A program made the position numbers and the translations under genes. DNA of 64,000 nt from Paracoccaceae bacterium (GTDB lineage: Bacteria; Pseudomonadota; Alphaproteobacteria; Rhodobacterales; Rhodobacteraceae): contig JAPOXR010000030.1 in NCBI GenBank assembly GCA_026706985.1, positions 1-64,000 of the forward strand, written 5' to 3'. How positions within the stretch are numbered: position 1 is the first letter of the stretch; the number at the start of each line of letters is the position of its first letter. Positions 26,017 to 34,330 of the stretch are shown here, piece by piece. The notes under the pieces are model-generated. The model was not told the origin of the DNA. It searched no databases and saw only the letters and a list, made by a program, of their open reading frames with translations.

Positions 26017-27047
26017 CCAGACCCACGATCATCCTTGATCCTCACTGGCGGACCATGGCTGAGCTGTTCTCACCGGCGACGCTCACAGCGTTGCGGCAGG
26101 AATTCGACGTGATCTGGGGAAAGGATGAGCCGATATCCGACGCGGTCTTTGCCAAGGTCTGGCCGTCAGCTTCCGTATTGATTTCGGCGACCCCTTCCGT
26201 CACCCGGAATATGCTCGAATATGCGCCGGCGCTGCGGGCGGTGATCGAGGTCTCCGGCGCCTTTCCGGACACGATCGACTATCAGGCCTGTGACGCGAGA
26301 GGCGTTGAGATTCTTTCCTGCTCTCCGGGCTTTCGGCAACCCGTCGCCGAAATGGGGCTGGCCATGGCACTCGCCGGTGCACGCGGGCTGATCACTGAAC
26401 ATGAGGCCTTCCAGAGCGGCGGTGAAGGCTGGCTGCAGGACAATCCGGAGACCGATTTCTCTTTGCACGGCGCACGAATCGGATTTGTCGGCTTTGGACA
26501 GATCGCCCGGGAACTCACCCGGTTGCTGGCACCCTTCCGGCCCGACATCAGGGCCCACGATCCGTGGCTGACGCCGGAGGATGTGAGCCGGTTTGACGTG
26601 CCGCTTTACGGGCTTGCGGAACTGCTGCAATGGTCGCGCTGCCTGTTCATCACCGCCGCCCCGACATTGCGGAACAAGGCTCTCATCTCGGCGGACATGC
26701 TGGCCCTGCTCCCGGATCACGCACTGGTCGTTCTCCTGAGCCGGGCGCATCTAGTGGATTTCGACGCGCTTACCGTGGCAGCGGCGGCAGGTCGGATACG
26801 GCTGGCCACCGACGTATTTCCGGTTGAACCGCTGCCGCCGGATCATCCGGTCAGAAAACTGTCTGATGTCATTCTTTCGCCCCACCGTGCGGCCGCAATC
26901 CAAGGCGGCCGGCAGTTGATCGGCGACATGATCCTCACGGATCTGAAGGCCATCTTTGCAGGTGAATGCGGCCGGCAGCTGGCGGTGGCAGATTCCAGCC
27001 GGGTGGAATTGACCGCCGGCACCGGCAATGCCGGACTACCGATCTGA
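26013..27047 (+). CDS. D-isomer-specific 2-hydroxyacid dehydrogenase family
   Basis: 344 residues. The NAD-binding turn is GFVGFGQIAREL, and the catalytic Arg-Glu-His are seen in LLSRAHLVDFD, VFPVEPLPPDHP and LSPHRAAA. The domain order (split substrate domain around the Rossmann fold) fits D-3-phosphoglycerate dehydrogenase relatives; the substrate is unknown. GTG start coupled to the ATPase gene. As the last gene of a sugar uptake operon it might reduce or oxidise a keto acid or a keto sugar derived from the imported compound; that link is inference. Its 3' end overlaps the convergent small membrane-protein gene by 12 bp. Confidence 0.85.
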   Translation: MTRPTIILDPHWRTMAELFSPATLTALRQEFDVIWGKDEPISDAVFAKVWPSASVLISATPSVTRNMLEYAPALRAVIEVSGAFPDTIDYQACDARGVEILSCSPGFRQPVAEMGLAMALAGARGLITEHEAFQSGGEGWLQDNPETDFSLHGARIGFVGFGQIARELTRLLAPFRPDIRAHDPWLTPEDVSRFDVPLYGLAELLQWSRCLFITAAPTLRNKALISADMLALLPDHALVVLLSRAHLVDFDALTVAAAAGRIRLATDVFPVEPLPPDHPVRKLSDVILSPHRAAAIQGGRQLIGDMILTDLKAIFAGECGRQLAVADSSRVELTAGTGNAGLPI

Positions 27048-27248
27048 CCCCGGAGGGCGGCGGACACAGCTGTCAAATACGTCATAGGCGGCGAGTGCCA
27101 GCACCGACAATGCGATGACCCAGAAGGGCAGCCCGCCCCAGAAGCCCGCGAACCCGGCCGAAATTCCCTGCGCTAAACCCAGGGTGAAAGCCGCCATCAT
27201 CGATAATGTGGCCGCGGCGAGAAACAGATTTGTCCAACGGTTGATCAT
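27036..27248 (-). CDS. Small two-helix membrane protein
   Basis: 70 residues from the ATG at 27248, preceded by GAGG five bases upstream; a longer frame to 27335 runs into the amidase gene and has no site. Two hydrophobic helices (LFLAAATLSMMAAFTLGLA and PFWVIALSVLALAAYDVF). It follows the amidase by 13 bp and ends the TRAP operon. Function unknown. Confidence 0.6.
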   Translation of the reverse strand: MINRWTNLFLAAATLSMMAAFTLGLAQGISAGFAGFWGGLPFWVIALSVLALAAYDVFDSCVRRPPGSDR

Positions 27249-27261
27249 TTCCGCCTCATCG

Positions 27262-28626
27262 TCAGGCTGAACCGCTTTCTGCCACAAGTCGCCGCAGAAT
27301 CCAATTTGCCGTCCGTAACAGCCGGTCATCCTCATCGGGACCGCCGATCAGCTGCACGCCCACCGGTAATCCACCGGCACCGGTCAGGATGGGGAGGGAA
27401 AGCGTCGGCAGCCCGCACAAAGTCCAGGCTGTGCAACAGCAGGGATCGCCGGTGCCGGACTCAAAGGGTGGAGCTTCGCCCAGCGCCGAGGGTGCCAGGA
27501 TAGCGTCGTAATCATAAAAGAATTTTTCGAAATACCGCTCGGCGGCGGCTTTGCCTTCGAGAGCCCGCCGATATTCCTTCCGGCCAATCGCCTGTCCACG
27601 ATCGATGGTGGCGCGCAACTGCCGGCTCAGCAACGCGCCCTTGTCGGCAGCCAGACGCTTCAGATTGCGACCGATCTCGTAATCCTGAACCACCCGGTGG
27701 GTTTCCATCAACCGCATGAAGCCCGGAGGAAGCGGAATCCGTTCAACATGCGGGCCCAGCAGCGCTGCGACATCTTCCATACCCTGACGCGCATCATCCG
27801 CGAGCCGGTCCCGTTGAAACTCCTGCATCCAGGCGATCGTCGGTTCAATCGGCGCCTCGCTGCGGCAGCCATCAAGATAGCGCGGGCGCGGGCGACTGTG
27901 GGTTCCGGCATCGGTTGAATCGCGGCCCGCTATGGCATCCGCGAGCGCCGCCACATCCTCAAGCGAGCGCGCGAACACACCGACCTGATCCAGCGACTCG
28001 CTGGTGCGCAGCACGCCGGTCCTCGATACCGCACCACGCGATGGCTTGAATCCGAAAACGCCGCAGAATGCAGCCGGACGGATCACCGATCCATTGGTCT
28101 GTGTGCCGATAGCCAGTGGCACCTGTGCGGCGGCGACGGCGGCGGCTGAACCGCTGGACGACCCTCCCGGTGTGCGCGTCCTGTCATGCGGGTTGCGCGT
28201 GTCCGCAGCGCACATGAATGCCATTTCCGTCGTCACAGTCTTGCCGAGAATAACCGCACCGGCATCGCGCAACCGGTCGATGATGAAGGCATCGCGACGC
28301 GGAACCCGTCCGGCATAAGCCTTTGTGCCGCGTTCGGTCGGAATCCCCCCGGTGTCGATGATGTCTTTGATGCCGATGGGGACGCCATGCAGCGATCCGA
28401 CCGGGCGTCCGAACCAACGCAGCCGGTCCATCTCCCTTGCCTGGTTCAAAGCGTCTTCCGCATTAAGATGGACCCAGGCCCCGAGATCGCAATCGGTCGC
28501 CTCGATCCGTTGCAGGCAATCGCTCACCAGATCTTCGGATTTCAGCGATCCTGACCGGATGCGTTCAGCCGCATCCACAGCAGTGAGACAAGTCATTTCC
28601 CTGCCGGCGTCGGGGGAGTGGTTCAT
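27262..28626 (-). CDS. Amidase, amidase-signature family
   Basis: 454 residues from the ATG at 28626. The Ser-cisSer-Lys site is visible: K87 in GIKDIIDTGG, the GGSSSGS loop at 154-160, and the nucleophile in TNGSVIRPAAFCG. These enzymes hydrolyse amides in the cytoplasm; substrates range from indole-acetamide to aryl and aliphatic amides, and motifs do not tell which. The gene follows dctM by 11 bp, so the TRAP system probably imports its substrate. An upstream start at 28677 would overlap dctM and is less likely. Confidence 0.9.
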   Translation of the reverse strand: MNHSPDAGREMTCLTAVDAAERIRSGSLKSEDLVSDCLQRIEATDCDLGAWVHLNAEDALNQAREMDRLRWFGRPVGSLHGVPIGIKDIIDTGGIPTERGTKAYAGRVPRRDAFIIDRLRDAGAVILGKTVTTEMAFMCAADTRNPHDRTRTPGGSSSGSAAAVAAAQVPLAIGTQTNGSVIRPAAFCGVFGFKPSRGAVSRTGVLRTSESLDQVGVFARSLEDVAALADAIAGRDSTDAGTHSRPRPRYLDGCRSEAPIEPTIAWMQEFQRDRLADDARQGMEDVAALLGPHVERIPLPPGFMRLMETHRVVQDYEIGRNLKRLAADKGALLSRQLRATIDRGQAIGRKEYRRALEGKAAAERYFEKFFYDYDAILAPSALGEAPPFESGTGDPCCCTAWTLCGLPTLSLPILTGAGGLPVGVQLIGGPDEDDRLLRTANWILRRLVAESGSA

Positions 28627-28637
28627 GGCGGCGTTTC

Positions 28638-30002
28638 TCAGGGTATATACACGCCGAACAGATAGTCCGGAAACCAAAGTGCGAGGCCCGGAAACTGGTA
28701 CATCAGGAACATCGCCAGGATAACGATCGCAAGATAAGGCATGATGCCTTTGAAGATATCGACAAGCTCAATGCGGCCGCGCAAAACTCCCTTCAGGTAA
28801 TAGGCCGACATCGCCATCGGCGGCGTGAGGAAAGATGTCTGCAGATTTAAGGCCACCAGCATGGCGAAAAAATAGGGGTTGACCCCGAACGTATCCAGCA
28901 TCGGCAGGAATATGGGGACAAAGATGATCAGGATTTCGGTCCATTCCAGCGGCCAGCCCAGGAGAAAGATGATCAGCTGCACCAGCACCAGAAACTGCCA
29001 TGGCGCCAGGTTCATGCCCAGAATCCAATGCTCGATCACATCATGTCCGCCGAGATAGGAAAATACCGATGCGAAGGTCCAGGAGCCGACAAACAGCCAG
29101 CACACCATCGCCGTCGCCTTGGCGGTCAGAAACACACTCTCTTTCAGCCGCCTCCAGGTAAGCGAGCGGTAGATCAAGGCCAGCACCAATCCGCCCAATG
29201 CGCCCATCGCCGCCGCCTCGGCCGGCGTCGCCAGCCCGCCGAGTATGGAGCCGAGCACCAGCATGATCAGCACCGTCAGCGGCACGAAGGAAACCAGAAG
29301 GTTCCAGTAGATTTCGCGGCGGGGAGGCACCTCATCCTGTCTCGGGCGGGGCGCGATATCCGGATTGAGAAACGCCCGTCCCATGACATACAGAATATAC
29401 AACCCTGCCAGCAGCAGACCCGGAAACACCGCCGCGGCATAGAGACGCAGCGGCGACAATTCGGCGATCGCCGCGTAAACAATCAGCATGATTGATGGCG
29501 GGATCAGGATCCCGAGTGTGCCGCCGGCACAAATCACTCCGGCGGCAAACCTCTTATCGTAGGCGGCGCTGGCCATCGCCGGGAATGCCAGCAATCCCAT
29601 CAGGGTCACCACCGCGCCGACGATGCCGGAAGCGGTTGAAAACACCGTGCATGTGATCAGGGCGGCAATCGCCATGGAACCCGGCAGGTTATGCGCCGCC
29701 TGCCGCAGCGAATAAAACAGGCGGTCAATGATGCTGGCCCGCTCAACCACATATCCCATGAACAGGAACAGCGGAATGGCGACCAGGGTATCATTCTCCA
29801 TCACCGAATAGGTGTTCTGGTTCAGGAGATAAAAAATGTTGTTGTTGACGAGGTCGGCAATGCTGTCGATGCCGCCCTGATAGTAGGCGTAATAGCCGAA
29901 CGCGACACCCATCGCCACGAGCGTGAATGCGATCGGAAAGCCCAGCAGCACCATCACGATGAACAGGCACAGCATGAGAATCGCGATTTCGGGATTGGTC
30001 AT
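28638..30002 (-). CDS. dctM: TRAP transporter large permease
   Basis: 454 residues with about 12 predicted membrane helices, the ion-coupled transport subunit of a TRAP system. The N-terminal IAILMLCLFIVMVLLGFPIAF and the central GILIPPSIMLIVYA block are typical of DctM. The length is that of the larger TakM/FcbT3-type subfamily. It works with DctQ and the periplasmic DctP encoded upstream, using a sodium gradient in characterised members. Confidence 0.93.
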   Translation of the reverse strand: MTNPEIAILMLCLFIVMVLLGFPIAFTLVAMGVAFGYYAYYQGGIDSIADLVNNNIFYLLNQNTYSVMENDTLVAIPLFLFMGYVVERASIIDRLFYSLRQAAHNLPGSMAIAALITCTVFSTASGIVGAVVTLMGLLAFPAMASAAYDKRFAAGVICAGGTLGILIPPSIMLIVYAAIAELSPLRLYAAAVFPGLLLAGLYILYVMGRAFLNPDIAPRPRQDEVPPRREIYWNLLVSFVPLTVLIMLVLGSILGGLATPAEAAAMGALGGLVLALIYRSLTWRRLKESVFLTAKATAMVCWLFVGSWTFASVFSYLGGHDVIEHWILGMNLAPWQFLVLVQLIIFLLGWPLEWTEILIIFVPIFLPMLDTFGVNPYFFAMLVALNLQTSFLTPPMAMSAYYLKGVLRGRIELVDIFKGIMPYLAIVILAMFLMYQFPGLALWFPDYLFGVYIP

Positions 30003-30041
30003 CGGTTACCTATGGGCGGGTGCGGAAAAAGGTGGCGGATT

Positions 30042-30611
30042 TCATTCCGCCGCCTGCTCGCCGGACATGTGTATATCCTCGGTCTCGCGGACATCATCGA
30101 TCCGCTGCAGCCAGACGCCGGTGCGCATGGCAATCCAGCAGCGTATCATTTCGGCAATGCCCTGAATGATCAGAAGCAGTCCGGCAACCGGGATCAGCGA
30201 TTTGAAAAAATAGATCTGGATGCGGGCGGGGCTGTTCCAGCTGACCTCCTGATAACGCCAGCTGTCCTTGGCAATCTCGTATCCGAACCAGAACAGCGCC
30301 AGCATGCCGGGAAAGAAAAACAGGATATACAGGAAAAAATCGATGCGCGCCTGCCAGCGGACCGGGAACAGCCGGTACAGCACATCGCCGCGGACATGTG
30401 AATCCTGGGCAAGTGCATACGGTCCGGCCATCAGGAACAGTGCGCCGTACATCTGCACCATCATGTCAAACGCCCAGACCGTAGGGGCGTTGAACACGTA
30501 TCTCACCACCACTTCATACGACACTGACAGCGTCAGTATCAGAATGCACCAGCCGAATGCGCGGCCGACCCACACACTCAGGGTTTCAATGTGATGGACG
30601 ATACGTTCCAC
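30042..30611 (-). CDS. dctQ: TRAP transporter small permease
   Basis: 189 residues, four predicted membrane helices, with the YEVVVRYVFNAPTVWAFD block after the first helix that is diagnostic of DctQ proteins. It sits between dctP and dctM and should bind DctM to form the membrane complex. The C-terminal tail is acidic and cytoplasmic. Confidence 0.92.
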   Translation of the reverse strand: MERIVHHIETLSVWVGRAFGWCILILTLSVSYEVVVRYVFNAPTVWAFDMMVQMYGALFLMAGPYALAQDSHVRGDVLYRLFPVRWQARIDFFLYILFFFPGMLALFWFGYEIAKDSWRYQEVSWNSPARIQIYFFKSLIPVAGLLLIIQGIAEMIRCWIAMRTGVWLQRIDDVRETEDIHMSGEQAAE

Positions 30612-30624
30612 GGAACGGGCTCAC

Positions 30625-30650
30625 ACCCGGGGGCCGGCCGGCCCCCGGGT
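30625..30650 (-). promoter_or_regulatory. 26-bp perfect GC palindrome between dctP and dctQ
   Basis: ACCCGGGGGCCGG mirrors exactly into CCGGCCCCCGGGT, eleven bases after the dctP stop. There is no T-run after it. In the mRNA it is a very stable stem that should protect the dctP message or reduce read-through, giving more binding protein than permease. Confidence 0.7.
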
Positions 30651-30660
30651 CAGGCAGCGG

Positions 30661-31764
30661 TCAGCTGCCGAAATGATGGTCGTAGGCCAGCCGGTAATTC
30701 GGCTGGTTGAGGTTGAGGTAATTCATGACCTCTTTCGCGTAAGCCTTCTGGCTGGCGATGACCTTGGCAAAGAACTCGTCCTCTGCCGAAATCCGGTCGA
30801 TCACCACATCCCAGGCTTCCAGTTGCGCCTTCATAATTGAATCCGGCGTCCGGTAAACATTCACCCCCTGCTGCTCCGCAAGCACGATCAGATCTTCAGC
30901 GTAGCGCTTGGTGTTGTGCCAGTAGAAGTTCGAATTTTCCGCTTCCGAGGCATATCTCAGAATCGCCTGCTGTTCAGCCGACAGGGATTCGTAGGTTTTG
31001 CGGTTGAAGGAAACTTCAAAGAACTCCTGGCTCTGGTGGAATGATGCCAGGTGGTAATGTTTGGATACATCCTGCATGCCGAAATCGCGGTCCGAGGTCG
31101 GGTTGTTGAACTCGGCGGCATCAATGAGGCCGGATTTCATCGCCGGCTGAATCTCTCCGCCCGGCAACTGCACGACCGACATTCCCATCTCCAGCAGAAC
31201 GTCAGCGGCAAGCCCGACAGTCCGGTATTTCAGGCCGTCAATCTGTGCCACATCGGTGATATGCTCTTTAAACCAACCGAATGGCTGTGCCGGCATCGGG
31301 CTGTTGAAGAACGAGATGATATTGAGCTGCAGCTGATCCATGAGCTCATCAAACAGCTCCTGCCCACCGCCATAATAGATCCATCCCAACACTTCCTGGC
31401 TGGACCAGCCGAAACACGGTCCGGTGCCGAACAGCGACGCTGTCGCTGATTTCGAATACCAATAGGCGGGTACATAGTGGCAGGCATCCAGAATGCCGCG
31501 GTGCACCGCATCCTGCATCTGGCTGGTCTTGACAACGGCGTTGACCGGCAGAAGCTCGATGGTCAGCCCGCCGCCGGACATTGCATTGACCCGGTCGACA
31601 TAGGATTTCGCATTCTCCAGAAAGATCCCGCCGCCCCAGGCCGCCTGCATCTTCAGTGTCGTGCCCGACTGGGCGAGCGCCGGTGTGGCCAAAGCTCCCG
31701 CAGAAGCTGTCGCGGCTAGCGCCGCACCGCCGAGAAACTTCCGGCGATCGACTGAATTCGTCAT
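30661..31764 (-). CDS. dctP: TRAP transporter substrate-binding protein
   Basis: 367 residues. The N-terminus DRRKFLGGAALAATA is a twin-arginine signal, cleaved near ALAQ. The mature domain includes LPGGEIQPAMKSGLIDAAEFNNP and GLKYRTVGL, where Arg and the PGGE loop resemble TakP, the alpha-keto acid-binding protein, and the FcbT subfamily. A GGAGG Shine-Dalgarno lies at 31771-31777. First gene of the dctP-dctQ-dctM-amidase operon. A carboxylated amide is a reasonable guess for the ligand, since an amidase follows. Confidence 0.93.
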   Translation of the reverse strand: MTNSVDRRKFLGGAALAATASAGALATPALAQSGTTLKMQAAWGGGIFLENAKSYVDRVNAMSGGGLTIELLPVNAVVKTSQMQDAVHRGILDACHYVPAYWYSKSATASLFGTGPCFGWSSQEVLGWIYYGGGQELFDELMDQLQLNIISFFNSPMPAQPFGWFKEHITDVAQIDGLKYRTVGLAADVLLEMGMSVVQLPGGEIQPAMKSGLIDAAEFNNPTSDRDFGMQDVSKHYHLASFHQSQEFFEVSFNRKTYESLSAEQQAILRYASEAENSNFYWHNTKRYAEDLIVLAEQQGVNVYRTPDSIMKAQLEAWDVVIDRISAEDEFFAKVIASQKAYAKEVMNYLNLNQPNYRLAYDHHFGS

Positions 31765-32123
31765 ATTTTTTCCTCCAGCATTTAAGCCTGAAACGGCTCA
31801 TTCAGGCGGACATCAATAGCTTATAGGCGTTCGAACGCAACCCGCTTCATGCCATGGGGTGCGGACAGTTCTGTAGTTTCAGCCCCGTTTCAGCCGGCCC
31901 GCCTCTCCCGGTAGCCGTCGAGCGGTTCGCTCTGGACTACGCAGTTGAGGACGCTGACGCATTGCGCTTCTTCGATGCGCTCCCCAACCAGCCAACGCCG
32001 AACGCATAAGATCAAACCACCGTTTTTTGAGCGGGGGATGGTTGGCGGAAATCGAATGGAACCTGAGACTATCCGAAAGTTCAGAGATTCAGCTTACCTT
32101 GAAAACTAAGGCCTCCGCCAAAT
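31765..32123. other. Intergenic: dctP leader, small inverted repeat
   Basis: Contains the dctP ribosome-binding site and, in its leader, GCCTGAA (31786-31792) inverted as TTCAGGC (31801-31807). A TTCGAA-centred patch near 31826 resembles a T-loop by chance but has no tRNA around it. No gene recognised. Confidence 0.45.
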
Positions 32124-32696
32124 TTAATCAAATTCCACGTATCCGTGGTTTTTGACGGTTTCAGCCTTTATTGGAACTTCCTGTTCGCAGAAAATGATCA
32201 AATTATTCGATGACTTTCTGCGCGCGCTCGGGACAAGCAATGCGTCCGCCCCCAGAAATGCGCATGCTTCAGCGATCTCCTGCGACCGTGGATACTCGCG
32301 CGCGCGTTCCATGTAGCTCAAACTGCCAAACATTCCAACATCAAGCCCAATTGAAGACAGCGACTCAAGGTCGGGGAGTCGCATTACCGCCCGCAAGGAT
32401 ACTCTTAACTCAAACAACTCGTACCGGACCTTGGAAGGCGGAAATGGCTGGCCTTGATTGAGATGAAATTGCCTTTCGGCAATGGCAGTCTGTCGTGTCT
32501 CCGATGTATAGAGCACATCCAGAGTTCCGTCGTCCCAACGCCCTCCGGACCGCCAACAAATTAGCGGATCCTGCCCCTCACGGACCGAACGCCATACATT
32601 CCCTGCGTAGGTAATCTGTTTGATTTCTTCCAACGCATCCAGCAATCGCTGATCACGTAGCCGGTGTATATACTGCCTTCCACTGCTACGGATCAT
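32124..32696 (-). CDS. RES-domain toxin
   Basis: 190 residues. WRSVREGQDPL, the WD strand with LYTSETRQTAIAERQFHL, and VPSARRKSSNNLIIF supply the Arg, Glu and Ser that name the RES family. Characterised RES toxins degrade NAD+ or modify targets with it. The gene begins 2 bp after the Xre/ParS-type antitoxin gene. The catalytic residues look present, so it may be active. Confidence 0.85.
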   Translation of the reverse strand: MIRSSGRQYIHRLRDQRLLDALEEIKQITYAGNVWRSVREGQDPLICWRSGGRWDDGTLDVLYTSETRQTAIAERQFHLNQGQPFPPSKVRYELFELRVSLRAVMRLPDLESLSSIGLDVGMFGSLSYMERAREYPRSQEIAEACAFLGADALLVPSARRKSSNNLIIFCEQEVPIKAETVKNHGYVEFD

Positions 32697-32698
32697 GC

Positions 32699-33049
32699 TC
32701 AGATATACGCGTCCGCATCCAGGCGGTCGAGAATCGCGATCACTTCTTCAGTCTGCTCACCGTGGATAAGATCGATTGCTCTCCGGCCATCTAATTGCGG
32801 GTGTCGGGCATAGAGCCAGGCACGCACTTCCTCATGACCGTAATATTCGCTCAGCCGCATCACCACGTACGACAGATCTGACATGATTAGCTGGGTCTTC
32901 GGGTGTGGCGACTTCCGCCCACTACCCCAGCGCGATACGGTCGCCTTCGAAACGCCGGTGAAATTTGCGATATCGGTTCCCTTCAAGCCGCCGGTTTTCT
33001 GTAACTGTTCAATGAAATGAACAACCGGTCTTTTCGACACCCGATTCAT
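32699..33049 (-). CDS. Xre/MbcA/ParS-type antitoxin
   Basis: 116 residues. The N-terminal half is a helix-turn-helix (GTDIANFTGVSKATVSRWGSG); the C-terminal half carries the toxin-binding domain (VRAWLYARHPQLDGRRAIDLI), the usual DUF2384-type architecture. It is encoded immediately upstream of the RES toxin and should bind both the toxin and the operon promoter. Confidence 0.87.
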   Translation of the reverse strand: MNRVSKRPVVHFIEQLQKTGGLKGTDIANFTGVSKATVSRWGSGRKSPHPKTQLIMSDLSYVVMRLSEYYGHEEVRAWLYARHPQLDGRRAIDLIHGEQTEEVIAILDRLDADAYI

Positions 33050-33252
33050 TGCAATCTCCTTTGGGTTGGAGTTCTATAATTCCCTCGTACATTCAAAGCC
33101 GACGGAAACAGACGCTCCCATTCCGACGATGTCCCGATCGCATCGGTCATGCTTTCTGGTCGCCTTCTTTCCTTTGGCAGGGCTCCAATATGCAAGGAGC
33201 TAGACCAACGAGGGCTCAAAGCGCACTTCCAACCTGCAACCAGGTGATTTGC

Positions 33253-33327
33253 GCCATCCTGCTGTCCCGGACAATTTGTTTCACAAAATACCCTGCGTGA
33301 AACAAAAATGTCAATGTGTCAGGATGG
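33253..33327. repeat. Nested inverted repeats upstream of the RES/Xre genes
   Basis: Outer arms GCCATCCTG (33253-33261) and CAGGATGGC (33319-33327); inner arms TTTGTTTCAC (33275-33284) and GTGAAACAAA (33297-33306) with a 12-base loop. They lie about 200 bp before the antitoxin start in AT-rich DNA and are candidate operator sites. A GGACAATT octamer occurs here and again near 33364. Confidence 0.6.
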
Positions 33328-33491
33328 CCAATCTTGGTCGAATAAGGAATTATATCCTTATGTAGGACAATTCATCCTGTAAACATTAGGCCCTGTCGCT
33401 TTAAATCGTGAATCACGATAATCATCCTCAAATCCATCACCTGCCCAACGCCTCCATCGGCTTGTTGTTCAGGTCGGCATTCTGCCGGTTT

Positions 33492-33521
33492 TTGATCCGG
33501 TGGGCATGCCCACCGGATCAA
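33492..33521. repeat. 30-bp perfect palindrome
   Basis: TTGATCCGGTGGGCA mirrors exactly into TGCCCACCGGATCAA with no spacer. No T-run follows on either strand, so it is not a standard terminator. It stands between the toxin-antitoxin region and the IstB remnant. Confidence 0.8.
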
Positions 33522-33583
33522 TCCGTCAGCCTCAGAGACTGGAGATTTTCACTTCGGCACTATTGGGGAGTATTCACCCGGCA

Positions 33584-33871
33584 CTGACAGACGAGATCGG
33601 ATTTCTGCCTGTCAGCCAGGATGGAGCCGTGCTGTTTTTCCAGCTCGTCAATGCCCGCCACGAGAGGGCATCCACCGTGCTGACCTCGAACAAGGGCTTC
33701 GAGGAGTGGGGAAGCGTGCCCGGCGACGAGATCATGGCCGCCGCACTCATCGACCGGCTGCTGCATCACTGCCATATCGTCAATATCCGGGGCAACAGCT
33801 TCCGGCTGCGCCATCACCGCAAACTACTCAATCCAGGAGCGGAACGCGACCGCAGGGAGGGGTCATCATGA
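33584..33871 (+). pseudogene. IS21-family helper IstB, 5'-truncated remnant
   Basis: The frame gives LTDEIGFLPVSQDGAVLFFQL, TVLTSNKGFEEWGSVPGDE and AALIDRLLHHCHIVNIRG followed by SFRLRHH, the C-terminal third of IstB ATPases starting at the Walker B strand. The Walker A part is absent and the 28 codons before the homology do not fit the family. No istA is nearby. It is a dead fragment of an IS21-type element. Confidence 0.8.
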
Positions 33872-34330
33872 TCACCGGCCGGGACGGCCGCCGACAGGCG
33901 GGCATACGGCATGGTGCCAGCCCGGCCCCATTCCGACCCCTCGTATCCGCTGTACCGAAAGGTCCGCAAAGTGGGAAGCTTTCGGTCAGCAAAAGTGAGA
34001 GATTTTCGATCAGTATTGACACAAGCCTTTGTAGTTTCTCCATAATCAATGCCCAAGTGCTGCTCCCGCTCCACCGGTCGTAACGATTGTAGCAGATCGA
34101 GCAAAGGCCGTAACGCTCAAAGATGTGATTTCACAGCACACCCATGCGCCGCACAATGAAAATACCGCTCATTCCGCAAACACTCTGTGGAAAAGCTTCT
34201 ACAAAATGCCATATGATGCAGACAAATTCAGCTGATAATACTCACAACCTTTAGGCAAAAAGGTCTGCACCGGATCTACCTTACGAAGTTGTCCTGAACT
34301 GCAGGATTCAATCCACCGGAGAAACTTTAA
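33872..34330. other. Intergenic; possible IS21 end and promoter
   Basis: The DNA just after the IstB remnant contains GGTCAGCAAAAGTGAGAG and related A/T-rich blocks that could be the right end of the IS21 element. The last 200 bases are AT-richer and probably hold the promoter for the DUF262 gene. No gene recognised. Confidence 0.4.

Noticed and set aside
31815-31850. T-loop-like sequence around GGCGTTCGAACGC
   Set aside because: A palindromic TTCGAA patch with no matching acceptor or anticodon stem.
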